Source: Aphrophora alni (Eukaryota > Arthropoda > Insecta > Hemiptera > Aphrophoridae). Taken from it: 64,000 nucleotides of DNA. Made by a program: the position numbers and the translations under genes. The stretch is from assembly GCA_963513935.1 (NCBI GenBank), contig OY740765.1, positions 115,697,362 to 115,761,361 of the forward strand, read 5' to 3'. The notes beneath the pieces were generated by a model. The model saw only the letters and a program-made list of their open reading frames with translations. It searched no databases and was not told the origin of the DNA. Positions 1 through 15,600 of this stretch are shown here, one piece after another; within the stretch, counting starts at the first letter, position 1, and each line of letters opens with the position of its first letter.

Positions 1-222
1 TGATTCATGATGATTCAGCAGAGAAAGAGAAAACAGTTTTTATAAGTTTGTAAAATAATCATTTAGATTATTTTACTAATATGATGGAGAGAGTAATAGA
101 TTTCAAAAGTTCTGACCAGCTTGTATTACATAATAGTTTTAAAACAAAAAAGAATGAAGTAATCAGATATAGACCTAACAGTTGAATCATGTTGTCTAAT
201 TAATTTTAATTTTTGTTTATAG
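1..222 (+). other. Intron end upstream of first visible POGLUT1 exon
   Basis: The segment ends in an acceptor AG at 221-222 after a T-rich tract. The exon that should carry the signal peptide and the codon start feeding the exon at 223 is not identifiable here. A short open stretch near 5-50 could be part of an exon, but it has no good donor and I do not call it. Confidence 0.5.
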
Positions 223-379
223 AAGATAACGAGAGACTAAAATTGATTTCAAATGCTAAAGCTCAATTCTTACCATGTAACTACAAAAATTGCAGTTGCT
301 ATTTTGATGTAATAGCCAATGATTTAAAACATTTTAAAAATGGAATTACATTGGATATGTTGAACTCTGGAAGTCAAAA
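223..379 (+). CDS. POGLUT1: POGLUT1 exon a (cysteine-rich N-terminal part)
   Basis: Acceptor AG at 221-222, donor GTAAGT at 380-385. It begins with two bases of a split codon and ends with two bases of another. It encodes the PCxxxxCSCY segment and the [10 protein letters not shown] stretch typical of the Rumi N-terminal region. Confidence 0.9.
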
Positions 380-3300
380 GTAAGTGTAGGCTGAACAGCA
401 CCATTTCAGCTTTAATTTGTGATCAGAGCATGCAATTACAAAGAACTGTGTAATTTGTTAAATTAGGACCAAATATTTGTTAACTAATGCATGTACAATA
501 GAGTACCAGTTGTAAGCCGAGCTGGATGATCTCTAATGCGTGTAAAAGTACTGTTTTAACAATTAACAATCCATAAACATGAAAACCACTACAAATATTG
601 TATCTACTTAAATCACTCTTCGCATCTGCAGCTGCACAATAGACAAAATCAACATAGTATGTGTGGGTCAAACTGGAACTGGATGGTGTTTATTTATACA
701 TGATCTTAATATCTATGACTTTTTATTGTTTTTTATTTAACACTTTAAGTAAAACATGGATTTTACTAACATTATGAGAAACACAAGGTTTAATTATACA
801 CTTTTAAACCAACAACTTTAAAATAAAGAAATACAGCATATCGTTCAAAATTGTTCAAAGCAACACTAGACACATTCCAATGAACAGTCTGTACAAACCT
901 TCCTGCTGCATTCAAGGCAAATAGGTCTTGTGCACTTTATGCATTCCCTATGTTTGGTCCATGGAAATTTGCTGCAGTTCTTCTTCTTTGGTAGTTTATC
1001 TTCTGATACACCCTCCAGCTACTGCTGCGTTTCTTCACCAAGTGCCTTTATTATCTATGTCACATGGCATATTTGGGATGGTAAACCGCTGCCTCAAATG
1101 CAGTTCAATTAGTTCTTTTGATAATTCTTTCAGGAATATATGGGTAGGCTATATTGATATGATTTGTGAACCCCTATATCATAAGAAAATTATGTATGCA
1201 TTGACTCTGCATACATTCAAAATCCTGTAAAAAACAGCGAGTGGCCAACGTCGAGTTCTTCTATTTGATGAATATATGGCACATTTCTTATCCATCAAGT
1301 CGACACCACACTTGGTGTCATTATAAAAACAAATTATATCTGGTTTGTTTTTTTCTTCATTTATTTCTCCTCTGTGGTGCATAGTTGGCAACAACACCAC
1401 CGCCCTGTTTTTTTGTGGAACATATGACATAAGTGTGAACTGGTTGTTGTACGCATAATATGATGTTCCAACTGGTCTGTTCTTGTTTGGCAGAAATTTC
1501 TTTGGAATGACCAGCTTGTCTTTTCACATTGTTCCGACCATTGTCAATCCTGTTTGACTGAGTACATCAGCAGATTCAACAGATGTGAAATAATTGTTAC
1601 ATGTCACATTTCTGTTCGTGTTTTAAATACCCTTACAAAGTCTGATGACAGTTTGAGTTGGTTTCTGGAGTTTGAATTCTTCACTTGATAGTCCAATGCC
1701 AGCAGAATCTTAACCAGTGTAAATATACGCATTGTATAAATATGATATCTTAGAGTCACATAACTACTGAATTTCAATGCCATATTTATGTAGTTTCTTT
1801 GGCATATAAACCATAAAATGGCATCGACCATTAAATGGGACCAACATTTCATCAATGGTCACATCCTCAAGCAGTAAGCTTGTTGTAAGTTTGTGACAAA
1901 CTGCGTAAAAATATCAGATATAGCAGCTGCCTTGTCTGTTGTTTTGCATTCTTCTCATGTGTTTTGTTGTTAAACCGCAAACAAGCTGTCAATACTTCAA
2001 AGCGCTTTTCAGAAATTGTGGTATTAAAATACAGACGGTTTGTAATATCTTTTGAAAACAGCAACTTTATATTTTCATGGCTAGTCTTTAAGATACTTGT
2101 TAGCAGTTGTAAGCCAATGTATAGCATCAGTTTCTCTATAGTTTGACTTGCTAGTAGTTGGTCCCATGGAGTCTCTGACAGACTGCAGTTTATTGTTAGT
2201 ATGTCTAACAACAGCATCAACCATATTCTTATCAAACAACATATCCCATATTGATAATTTTGTAGGGACATTCCCTAGGTGCCTTGCATGAGCAATCAAT
2301 CCAGAAAGACCTCCTCGAATAATGTTGCTGGCTATTGTTCGGATGTTTGCTGGTGGTTCTTTAGTAGTCCACCAATATGAAGGCCTGTATTCTTTACGTC
2401 TCAACCTTCCAAAAATAAATTCTGGAAGAATAGCAGTTAGTATTACAACTTGATTAAACTCACCTTCGAACAATGCTTCTTCATCACCAGAAAATCTTTT
2501 GTCAGAATTAAGCGGCTCATACCTGTTATTCTGTTTGTTGGGTTGTCTTCCTTCACCATCCATCTCATCTCTGCTAGAATTTTCTTCCTCAGTGGGCAAC
2601 ACAAAATCTGGATCTGCATCTGAGTCATCAACTACATCACTATCAACCCTGCTCAATTTATCAACAACAAAAATTCTTTATCCGTTACATTTACCAAAAT
2701 CCGCGGAGTTGATGGTTGATCAATTGTTTTTCTTGACAGTATATACAAAAGTAAAATTTATAATTAACTATTTACAAAAATATATAAAAATATTATAGAA
2801 AAACCACCAATAATCATACTGATAAAATCCACTGAAACCTTGTTAAAAGAACCACAATGTATTTCAGACTAACAAACTGTGTGTTTATTTATTTCATTAT
2901 TGCTCCATACACATTGTCCATAACAAGCGTCAAATTTGCAATAGAACAATACGGCACAACATATAACAACATCTTATATAATATTAATAAACAAAACACA
3001 ACAGCAACAACAACAAATCAAAAACATCAATAACACAATTTATATATTTATTCTTGTCTTCTCTTGTTATTTACCTTCATTTTGCTGATGCCATTCTTTT
3101 GTTCCACGGTGGAAGTTTTACATTGGTTGCCTGGTTTTGTTAGGAATTAGGAATATAAATTTAGTTGGAGTAATAATATAAGTTCTTTTGAGAAGTCAGT
3201 ATGATAAACAATTATTGTGACAAAGGTGGAAAACTGACGAATAGCTTGCCTTGCAAATGTGGTGGACGTCACAAGTCATAAGAGATATATAAACTCTTGG

Positions 3301-3639
3301 TTGAAAAGAAATCAGGTAAATCATTGAGGAGAGGACTGACTGCAGGGTTCTAGAAGATAGTCAAGACGAACTTGGCGTGAAAAAACTTCCGAGGATATCA
3401 GACCAGACCAGTGAACCATATGAAGACCTCTCAAAGGTGAGCAAACTTTATGTGTAAAAGGAACTTTTAGTCAGATTTTAGAGTCACAATAGTTGGAATC
3501 ATTCTGAATTTATTGAATTGATAATGATATAGATTTGTTGGTTGGAAATGTTAAGAAATAAATTTTATTCATAAAAGAGATTTGTACTTAAAAAAATTGT
3601 ATAATGGATATATATACGTTATACAATTATATATATATA

Positions 3640-3682
<43 letters not shown>

Positions 3683-6600
3683 GAAATAAAAGTTACTTTA
3701 TAATTATATAATTATAAACTCAAACACTGTCTTGTTTTATTGTAACAAAAGAACCCATGCGGGAATCAAAGGCTGATTCTTAACAGTTCCAACACTTGTT
3801 TTGTCCATGTGTTGGATGTTCAAAGTATAAGATTCCTATACTAGATGGCAACTCAAAATCACTAATCATAAAATATTGAAACATTACAATAGCAATATTC
3901 AGTAATAATATAGAGTTTGTAAGTTGCTCCACCCCAATCTTGTTAACCTGTAATACAACTATTATTTTTTTATAACTATGAGTTCTTATCTCTCACTTAT
4001 CTGTACTTGTATACTCTGATATTCCAATCGAAATCAGATGAACAAGTGTTCTCAATAATATTTTAAAGGCACATTTTTATAATTAATACACTTTATTGAA
4101 CAAATACATATTTTTTTAACCTAAATACTAACTTATGACTAATTACAATACCTTGACAAGAATGAATTTTTCATTTTTTAAATAATTGTTTTCATAATTG
4201 ATTATGAAAAGAAGAAAGTCAATTTTCTACTTATAACGTTGAGATACAAAATTGATTAATTTATATGGGCATGTTATTCTAAGTTCTTTTTTGTTACTTA
4301 CTGAGTTACAATGTTCATATCTATGTCCTTTTGTTCACTCATTTTATTATGCACTTAGACACTACAGCCTATGGAGAACCTTGGTCTTAGCTAATATCCC
4401 GCTCCAATCGGCTCTGTCTTCTACAAATCGCCAGCAGCACTTGTCCTCTTCTCTTTTGCTGTAAAGCAGTTTCTAGCAAAGGATTTTCACCTAGTAAAAA
4501 AGTTTATGATCTCCTGACAAAAGTAATTTTAAGAAGTCCAATCATAACTAACCAAATTACTGTAATAATATAATAAAACAAATTATCAACAAAAATAACG
4601 GGTGTGTTTGTGTCGCAGATACAGACAGAATACCTTTACAATATTAGACCATAGACAATCACACACGTTACACAATATTGCCAAACATATTGTTGTCAAT
4701 TTATTTGTGAAACGAGTACTAACTGGTGTTGCCATAGAAATTATTTTATTATCTACCTGGATGGGCGTCTCCAAGATGAAAGAGAGGGATCTAACCCAAG
4801 ACTAGAAAAAGGTATAGATCCAGCTACAATCTTTCAGGATTGTCATCACGTACCATATTCACTATACGTGAGCCCCTAGGGTGTTTTTTTACCTACACAC
4901 AGACTTAGGGCCCATTTAGAGATATTATTCTGAGATTAATTTTTCTGTATTTATATTTGGATTATTATAATAGAATAAAGATTATTTAATTTTTAATTTT
5001 CTCATGTTTTGTTTTAAAAAGATAGATGAGTTGCATTGATAGATTGATGTTATAAGTTAAGGAAGGGTGAATAACGTTGTTTAATTTACATTAATCACTT
5101 CTAGGTTTAAAGGCTTTTTAAAAAATTTGCATAAAAAGTTGATTTATATTTTGTTATTTTTCTAGAGGAACCAAATACATATTGATAGGATCAAAACTCT
5201 ACCGTGATGCATATTCCATGTTTCCTGCACGATGCAGTGGTATTGAACATTTCCTTTTGAAAATTAAGGAAAAGTTACCAGATTTCCAGCTCATTCTTAA
5301 CACCAGGGATTGGCCTCAAGTCAGTAAATTTCATGGCTCCCCAGTACCTGTATTTTCATTCAGTAAAGTAAGTAACCTTATTGATACAGGTGCACATTTT
5401 GAATTGCTGAAACATTACAGTGTAATAATTATATTAATTTTAAGTTGAGAGAAGAAGTAAATTTAAATATGAGGGATGTTCCGAAAGTAAGTTTCATTTT
5501 GTTATAAAAATGACACCAATGCAATTAGAGGTTTCTTATTCAGGTTCGGATTTCCCAATAGGCCCTGTAGGCCTGGGCCTATGGGCGCAAGCTCCCAGGG
5601 GGCGCACGGCCGAGAGAAAAAAATATTTAAAAAAAGAATGTGTAGGAGTGCTTATATGATTAAAATAATGGGAACTATTTACTTCTTCTATTTGCGCTAG
5701 TATTAGGCTAAACTTATAAAGACACTTCATGTAAGTCACTCGATGTTTAATCAGTTTAATATTAATAGGAGTTACACATTTTCCTTAATTTCAATTTATG
5801 CGTAAGTACGATTTTTATTTCTCTTATTCATTTTTATAGCTTTTACATACTTGTTTGTATTATTTTAGATAGGCAATCTCGTAATCGAACTGGAAAATGT
5901 CATTTTTTTATACTACAGTAGAAAATACTGTAGTATTCACGTTATCAGAATATTTCATGTAAGCTGTGTTTCTGAGATTAAACCTATTTTATAATGTATT
6001 ACAGAGTTTTTTTATTTATTTGCCCAAATGACTAAATTGAACAAAACCTAAGTTATTAACATAGCAATGGCCATGCTTTGTTGCGGGAATGCTCTGCGGG
6101 TTGGATCGTTTTGTTTCAGTCCTACAAACATGAGCTCACTATTTAATACATAAAATTACTAAAAGTGTTTTAAGACGGCATTTTGTTAAGCCCAGAACCA
6201 AGTAAATTACTCAAAAAACTTGCAATGGTAAAATTTTATCGTGGAGTGGTGCAATTAACATATAGGCCTGATATAATTTTTTAATAAAGGTTTTTGGGGA
6301 AGTAACTTTAACCAGACTAGAGGGCAGAAAAAATTATTGGGCCTAGGGGCGCCAAAATGCTAAATCCGGCCCTGTTCTTATTATATACAAATTAAAGTTA
6401 CAACATAAAATAGTTATGTAACCTATTTTTCGACATAGATTCCTGCTATATTAAAGTACCTATCATATCGGTGAACAAGTTTTTTTAATACCCTCTTCAT
6501 AGAATTCCACTGCCTGTTAGTTAAGCCATTGATTGACACACTGTCCTTCAACTCTTCCTTATTTTCAAACCGTTATGGTTCTAGCCATTTTTTCATCTTT

Positions 6601-9600
6601 AGAAAAAGGTGATAATCACTAGGATCCAAATTAGGGCTGTATGGAGGAGGGTCAAACAACTCCAATTTGAAACTATCCAGTGGACCTTGTGTACATGCGG
6701 AATAGTGTTGTCATGCAAGAAAACAGTTTCAGAATTCAAATTGCCACACTATTTGTCTCAAATGATTCTTAACTGTCTTAAAGTGCCATAGTAAACGGTA
6801 GAGTTTATTAGAGCCTCGTTCAATAAAATCCTCCAGGAAACACCTTTTCTGTCCCAAAAGACAGTTACCGTAAGTTTTCTTGTAGAAAATGTCTCATGGC
6901 ACTTCAGAGGTTTTTGTGACAAGCTAAAGTATAATATAGTAGGAACTCCATCGACTCATTTATTGTCTCCATTTTGACATACGATACCCAAATCCTATTG
7001 TCACCACCTTCCGTAATATAGTTCAAAAGAAAAGTTATTCACCCAGCATACACAAAACTTGTGCTAGCCTGCTTGTCAGTTACTACTTTCTACAAAACCT
7101 TTTCTGATAGCTTTGGATTTTTTTTAGATAATTCCGTAATTTTGAAACACTACTTTTCTCATTCACCTTTTCAACAAGTTCATCTATTACAACAGATGAT
7201 TGTCCACTTCTGTCTTCGTTATGGATGTTAGTCCATCCATCCCCGAACAAAAAAGTACCATTATCTAACACCATTATCATTCATATTATTCTTTCCATGC
7301 ATTGTACAAAGTTTGTGATGAATATCTACTGCGCACAGAAACTGAATAATAACATGTACTTCCCAATCGGTGGCCATTTTAAACAGCAATATTTGCACAA
7401 GAGTAGGCTGAACAACCTACCCACTAGAACTGCTTGACTCTTGCTGTGCCAGGTTACATAGTTGTGCAAAGATCATACCACTACTCGTACTCCTTCGTCT
7501 ACCAGACAGAAATACTCCTTCGTGTACCAGACAGAAACGGAACTTACTTTTTGAATAGCCCATGTATAGCCCTAAAATATACCTTTTAGGTTTTCCATCT
7601 GGTTGCAATACTTTTGTGTTGTTGTACAAAAAACTGATTCTGTCAAATAATTGTTATTATCAATAGTGAATTAAACTGGAAAATGCATGTTATATATCTG
7701 AAACATAAATTGAATATTATTTTTAGATTCTTTTTCTTTTTTAAAGATATCTCTCCTCAAAGTAATTTAAGACTAGTTTATTTCGCTTTATTTCATAGTA
7801 GAATTAATTGCTATCTTTCCTTATGGGGGGGGGGGGGGACTCTTCAAACTAATCTAAATTATTCAATTGCTGTACTTAAAAACAAATTTGTTCAACTTAT
7901 AAAAAAGAAATAAAGGAATAAAAATTCACTATCACTTTTTAATGAAATTTTGTGTTTTTTTAAGTGCAAATATACCAAGTAATAGTTACAGTTATAGATC
8001 ACAGCTTCAAAATGCAACACATTTTAAAATTACTATACCAAATAATATATTTTCTCCAATACCCTTGGTTTTATAACACCTAGAACCCTTAATAATTTAC
8101 CTGTAGATATTAGGTACAATTTTAGTAAAATAATTTTTCTTAAAACATTAATCTAATGGCTGTTCAAACTGCTAGAAGAGGATTTTCTTTTGGAAATTAA
8201 AATATAAGGAAAAATGCAGATAATGTATATTAAAGACAGATCAATTATACCCACAGCATATAAAAAAAAGAAAAAAAAGAAGAAAAAAAGTATTTCAACC
8301 TACCTGAATGTCTTTTCGAGTATTTGATATTTTTACACTCATAACTTCTATTATAGCAATATGGCAATCCTCCACTCAGGTTTCATCTTAGTGCTGCTTT
8401 TAAGAACTTTTTTTTTTTTTTAAATTGTGTAATACATCATCTCTGAGAACTTTTTTTTGTTGGTCTTATCAATTCTAGGTGGCAACACGGTATGACTTGC
8501 TTGGAAGATATACACAAAACTTTAATTAATTGATTAAACTAAGAATTTCTCAAAATTATTTTTAACTTAACACAAATACAGTACTCTACAGTCCAAACAT
8601 GTGGCCCGATTTTCATTACATTTAGTTATTTTGTCCATATCTTTGAACTTATTTTCATTTTTTGATAACAAAAAATTTGGGGGTAGCTATCATGAGGGGG
8701 AAAAAAAGCAAAAGAAGATTTTTCAAAATATGCTTTCATGATTTTTATCAAATTTTGCTCATGTATAGCATTTTAGGATCCAAACAAAACTTATTATCTC
8801 TCAAAAAATATGGTTATTGGTAAAAAAAACTTTAAAAAATTGGCTATCTTTGCATGAAGTAGTTGAGAAAATAAATGTGAAATGAGCAGAACTTTACTCA
8901 TCCGTGTGTTGAACGAGGTTAAAAACTGGGTTGGGACAGAGCCCAGTCAGGGTAAAACCTCGTGACAGATCATGCATGATCCATGGTAGGAGATCTTGTC
9001 TGGCTGGCTAGCAGGTCTAGTCCAAGTTATGGTAGTTCATATGTTTATATGTGCAGTCTCTTGTAACTCAGTGTAAATACAAGATGTAATTTTCAAAATC
9101 GGCTCTACTTATTTTGTTCAAATTAAAATGAAATGTGAAAATTAAAGACCCTAACCTGTGTGCAAAATTACAATAAAAGAAAAAATTGCATTTCAGAACG
9201 AAACAACATTTGTTGCTGGTACAATCAGTTAAATAGACATCTTACATCTTTAAGGATCATTAAAAATGTTTAGATTCAAAAAACGTTAAAAAAAATTAGT
9301 AATAAATAAGTTAATGTTTATTTGTTTATTAATAATATATCTTTTTTTAGACAAAGGACTACTTAGATATCATGTATCCCACATGGGGATTCTGGGAAGG
9401 CGGTCCTGCCATTAAATTATATCCTAGAGGATTGGGCCGTTGGGATATACACAGGAAATCTCTAACAGATGAATATAAGAAATGGCCTTGGGAAAATAAG
9501 ATACCTGTCGGGTTTTTCAGAGGTTCACGAACAAGTAGTGAAAGAGATTTCCTTATTCTGCTTTCCCGAGAATCTCCGGACATAGTTGACGCAGCATATA

Positions 9601-12600
9601 CTAGGAATCAAGCTTGGAAATCAGATAAGGTCTAGTTTTATTAATTTTTTGTTAATTATGCTTCTAGAACTTATATTTTAATTCATTAAATGATTAAATA
9701 TTGTGATTTTAATTTTTTCACATATAGGCTTATGTAGTATAGGTAGTTAGGTGATGGGTTGAAAAATCTGTGTTGAATATTTTGTCATATATCCGTTTTG
9801 AAGTCCCTTGAATCCAAAAAAGTTTTTTTTTGGAATGATGTCTGTCGTCTATCATATGTAGTGCATTACAGCCCAAACATGTGGACCGATTTTAATCAAA
9901 TTTGATATGTGTGCATAATCTTGTTACTTTTTTTACTTTTTCAATAACTCAAAATTTGGGGGTAGTTGGCATAACAGAAAGAAAACCCTAAAATTATGAT
10001 TTTATCAAAATCAGCTTCAATGATATTAATCAAATTGTAATTTTAGTTCTAAGCACCCAAAGAAAATTTAATTATGTTATTTTTCCAAAAATTACGGTTC
10101 GTACATTATCGGTAAAAAACCCAAAAATTCGGTAATGGGTGATGTTATATATAATTTCTCCATTATTATAATTTTATAAATATATAAAATTGTGAAATTT
10201 AACAGATTTAGAAAGAGACCAATTTCTACAGAATTAATAAAAAAATATTTTACAATTTTAGGAAGAAAAGATTTTACAATATATAGGAAAAACAAATTTT
10301 ATATTTTAAAAGAAACAAGTTTTACAATTTTAGAATGCAATTTATTATATAGAATGCAATTGCAAACCCGTCATTAATCTGAATACTTACTGGACTCAAC
10401 CATGTTATTCTCAACATTAAAGAAGGAAAATCCAATATAACTATTCCAGTTTAAAGAAATAAAACGATGGTTCGTGTGTCTTTATTTGAAGTTTCTCAAG
10501 TTTTTCTCGGTTCATCCCATGAAGAGAGCAATATAAACTTGAACTTAGCATATTATTTACGAAGATTATCATAATTACAGAGTAACTAGGACATATGCAA
10601 CACAATTTCTCAATTACTTTGTTTAATTTCGTTATGAAGTTTGTATTCGTTATTACAAACACTACCTTATGGTATGATTTTTTTGATTTTTAACTTAATT
10701 ATAATTATAATTAAATAATTTAAAGAAATGTCAGTATTATACTTTTGAATTAAAAAAAAAACTTTTAAATTGTTATGACCGATTGCACGCACCACGCTAT
10801 GGTAAGGTACACTGCTTTTTTAATTTAATTAATGTGTTACATGATGGTGTATTAGTGCTGTAACAGTTCCACTCAGTGTAGGCTGATGACTAAGTATTAG
10901 TCCATAGCCCTGCTGGAACCTACTGTTAAGAGTCGGAACCACCAGGACTTGTTATTGTCTTAGTTATTTCGGGTCCATGCACTATGATAATTTGAATGTT
11001 ATCTTTGATTATTATTTATTTAGTTCCCATGCTGTATACTTATTTGTCATGGTTTCTTTATTTATTAATTATATTTTTAGCAAATGAAGTATGAACACTA
11101 CAATTAAAAGCTCCATTTTAATCCAATTCTATTTACCCTGAGGACATGTTTATGGCACAACCGAAGCAAATTTCGGCCTTTATTTAAATATGTAATTTTT
11201 TTTTTTTTTTCAAAGTCGGCATCCATGGTTCATTTTTATTTTTTTATTAACAGTTACTGAAACAACATTTTTGGTAGCTATTAGTTTTGGTTAGTTTTTA
11301 TTTAGTTTTGTGGATGGGTGACTGAGAAAGTTTGTACAATATTTTTGTACCATTTATTTGTATTGCCTTTCTTTTGAGATATTTATTGTATATATTTTGA
11401 AGTTAATTTTTCCAGACTTACAACTATATGTAATTATCTTAATCGGCAATTCATACCATCATCTACTTATTTATTACTTGTCATGCAGTTTGAGTCATCA
11501 AATCATAATGACAATTAACCCTAACACTACCGTTAAGTCTTTTTATGACTAACTCTGGTTTTTATATGGTGCCACTAAATGTCTATTTAAGCTTGTTTTA
11601 GGACTACTATTGGTTATATATTCTTTAACTCTTCACTGATTGAAAGCATAGAACACAATTTTTCAGCTGATATGCTATTTGTATTGTTTATGAGGTGCGA
11701 TCTAAAACTTTCCAGAATGGGCGTTTCTGAAGGTGGGAACAGTTAGTTAAATGTATCACCACTTTATAGCTCCTCTAATTGGTCTTGGGAACTGTATCAG
11801 TGATTAGATACAGCACTGGTGTTTTATTAGTTGTAGTGCTCATTTAAGGTAGAAATGATGAAAACATTACTCGTGTCCATGAAAAAATTCTTGAAAATCG
11901 TTGACCGATTTTACACAGATTTCTGTAAAGCTTAAGTTTGTCTTTCGGAATTTGTCAACAAATTTTGACGTAGGATTTGGTGGTGTATCGAATTGCAGCC
12001 AAATTTGTTGACGGAAGACAAAAAACAAAATTGAGTTCAAGTGTGCAAAGATCTGAAAGCATATCGTGGTGCTGACCCGAATTGTATTTCAAACATTGTA
12101 ACAGGTGATAGAATCATGGGTTTAAACCCTGCAACAAAACAGTAATTGTCCTAGTGGAAATCACCAAATCCCATCAAGACCCAAAAAGTGCTCAACAAGT
12201 TCCCAGAAACACCAAGTCAACACTAAATCGGGGGAAATTCCCAGGGGCCAGGGGGTCGAATTTAAATAAGAGTTGACTAAAAGAAATGTATTCTGTCAAC
12301 AAATTTGTTGAACAAATAAATGGAAATTAAAAAAAATCATTTCAATCTCTAATAAATAATTTCATGTACTTTTATCTTACTCTGACAGTGTAGCCTAATA
12401 TTTTATAATAATTTATAAATATGTATTTTGTATGCATTTTCTTATTTGTGTACTATTAGGTAATACCAAGCCTGTGTCCGCTATCCATACAAAATCTAAA
12501 CTTATAAATATGTATGTTGTTTATAGTTTAAAGAGAACAGAAAGTGTTGGCTTTTGAGTATACATCTGCAAAAAGTATTCACACATCTATTCAGTCAGGA

Positions 12601-15600
12601 TCAGACAGTAAAGTAGCAAACCTCCCCAATCCACCACACATTCACCCAGTCACTTTCTCAAGTGTACTACCCTACACAAACAACCCTTTTCAGTTCCTTT
12701 TATGTTGTTCAAAGTATTGAATTTAACAGGTCATTTTTCTAGAAGTGGACTAGTGAATTATTTATTATTAACTAATTGTGTGAATAGTGAATGTGAATTT
12801 GGGTGGTGGCGCAGAAGTAAAATATCTTTTAACCCTGCAAAGGTTATTCGACCCCGAATCGACCCAGCGCTCCGTCCATAACTAGTCTGCATGTCTATAA
12901 AACACGTATTTTGCCATTCAACGTTACGCCCACTTAAAATTGTCCGATCGCAATAAATAAAATACCGTTGGAAAGCTAATGTTCCGTAGATGCATATCAT
13001 GCAAAAAAAAAATACCACAAAACGTTATAAATAATATTCCAAAAATTGGCGAAGTTCGCATATTTTTGATGCGAAACGTCCAAGTTTTACGTTAACAAGT
13101 TTTAAATAAAACATTCGTCTCGTTTGTCAATTATTCCTATTTCAATCTGTCACATCGGACATAACACTGCTTGATAGATCGCTTCTTTCTCTTCAAAACA
13201 GTGTTTTTCAAATGTTTCCAACTAGTATAGTTTTTATTATATAAAAATTAAACCAAATCAAGAATTTTAACGCTATTTTACACGCTAAAAATTACATTTT
13301 TTGCAATTCAACTTTTATCCTAGTAGATATTATATTATCGAAATGTATTCTATACCATTGAAAAGGTAATTTTTCAATCTTTCATAACCAAGTTTAGAAA
13401 ATTTTATGTAGCGTGTAGTTGAGAAATACGACTAAACTGAACTTTACCTTGTTAGCGCTAGATTGCGACAGTTTCTCGCGGCGAGTTTTATATAGAAAAT
13501 ATCACCTATATGTTCATATATTTTTTCGAAATGGTAAAACTTGTCCAAATATTACAAGTTGACAATATTATATAGTATTGTTCTTCCTTTTTCGAACTAT
13601 GAAGACAAAATCATCCTAAGTTATATAGTTTACGAGTTATATCCATTCTAGGAAATGATCCTCTGAACTTTCAGACCGGTTTGCGATATTCAGTGTCTAG
13701 ACAGTCTTGAAGAATCCGATCTTTATTTTTATACAATCTTGTCGTTTTTGATATAACTGTAAAGAGGAGGTTTCAATGTTTAACCTTGTATTTGAAACAC
13801 ATCTGTACAAGGAAAAATACAAAGGCTGTGGTACTTTATAAAACGTAGAGTAACCTCAAATTTGTTACTTTGATCTCGCAAGATTTTTGCCGATGTGGAA
13901 ATTTCAAAGTGCAATAGCTTTGTGTTTTTATAGTGAATATAAGTTTCATGAAGTGATTTTTTTATTATAATTTGTTTATACAACTTAAAATAAATGTGTC
14001 AATGTTTGTAGAGTGTAGTTATGAGTGATAATTCATTTTCGGCCTAGTCTAGCCAAATCTAGTACTAGTCAGGCCTAGTTCTAGATTTGCTATTGGAACT
14101 TTTAGTTTCAAGAAACCATTTATTTATTATAATATGTATATACATAATATATAAATGTATATACAACTTATAATAAATGTGTCAATGTTTGTAGAGTGTA
14201 TTTATTAGTGATATTTCATATTTTTGGTTTTTTTTTCACAGCCTTAACCTCAACGTCTAGGCTATTGTGAAGTTAGATTTTTATCATAAATGACCCATGT
14301 CTAATGAAAATTTTCAAAATTGATATTTCTTTTTAGCAACTTTTATCCACAAATATATTACAAATGTGTATCAATATTTAAAAAAAATCATAAAAAATTT
14401 TTAATATGGTTTATGTACCGATTTCTGTGAAATTTGACTCTCCGTTACTCTCGATATTTTGGTATTTGACCAAAAAACACCAAATGTGATACATCTAACA
14501 TTTTTTTTCACTACACACCTACATTCTATGCACCTTTCTGAACATAATGAGATATCGAAACTTTTGTATAAGATATATATTACTATTTTTAGTGATTTTT
14601 TGAAAAAAAAATGATCATTTTACCTTTTTTCGTAAACTATTTTTTGTTTTTTTGATAATATAACAAATTTTTTTTTTCCCTAATTATATTCAAAAATATT
14701 ACACAAAACTTTTGTATATCTTAGAAAAAGGTAGTAAGCTATTGATTTTGGAATATACAGGTTTTTCCTGAAAATTGGTAACTTCGTTTTTGACATGTAA
14801 CATACTTACTCCAAAACCGTTTCAAAATTTTTTTTTATTGCATAGATGGATTCTTTGCATCTTTCTGAGAAAAATGATATCTTATAAGTTAGGTTTTGTA
14901 TAGAAATAATATATTTAATTAATTTTTTAACAAACGAAGAAAATTAACATGCGACCATTGAAGGGTTAACAAAGTTCAATTAAGGTGAGTTTGTTTAAAG
15001 CTATTGGTGCATTTGATTTTACTTTAATTTAAATAAAGCTACGAGATAGAATTCTCCTTACTCAATTCTAGAAACATGAATTCATTTATATCATGTAGGA
15101 ATTTTAAAGTAGACCCTCGGTATTAAGTTATGTTTTATTGTGGATTGCTGTAAGAACTTATTTCATTATAAAAATTATAGCCATCTCAGACGATCAATTT
15201 AGTAAATATTGACAGTACTTCATTTTTGACAATATTATTGAATGTTTGAAGAGAAATCGACTTTTATGTCATTCTTAATAATAATTACAGTTCAATTTGA
15301 AAATTCCGTTAAAAATCACATTTTTTAAATTTTTTGAACACCTGTATATGAAGTTACACTTTATTAATTTATGTCCTAGATTTTCAATTAATATGTTAGT
15401 ATTATTTATTTGATATTCCAATAATTAGTGTACTGCAATTAAGAAATATGTAGGCTTAGTTTTTGGTGTTTAGAATACTCTGTACCGGATATGTAATTTT
15501 CAATATATCTTGGCTTATTTTACATCACAATAACCAAATAATAAATCATTATTCACTCCACTCTGTAGAGAAGGTTTAATATTGTGTTTACAAAAACGTG

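Larger units (their letters stand above)
5470..7564 (-). mobile_element. Mariner element interrupted by a hAT-type MITE
   Basis: Terminal inverted repeats align base for base after flanking TA dinucleotides (5468-5469 and 7565-7566); both arms share the AAAGTAAGTT core. Removing the internal MITE and one copy of its target duplication leaves about 1253 bp, the normal size of a mariner. The decayed transposase reads on the minus strand. Confidence 0.88.

Noticed and set aside
928..1230. 100-codon plus-strand ORF over the piggyBac relic
   Set aside because: It is antisense to the C-terminal transposase region, which explains the sequence better.
10192..10377. 61-codon ORF in POGLUT1 intron 3
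   Set aside because: Low-complexity A/T-rich sequence made of a degenerate short repeat; no domain or codon signal.
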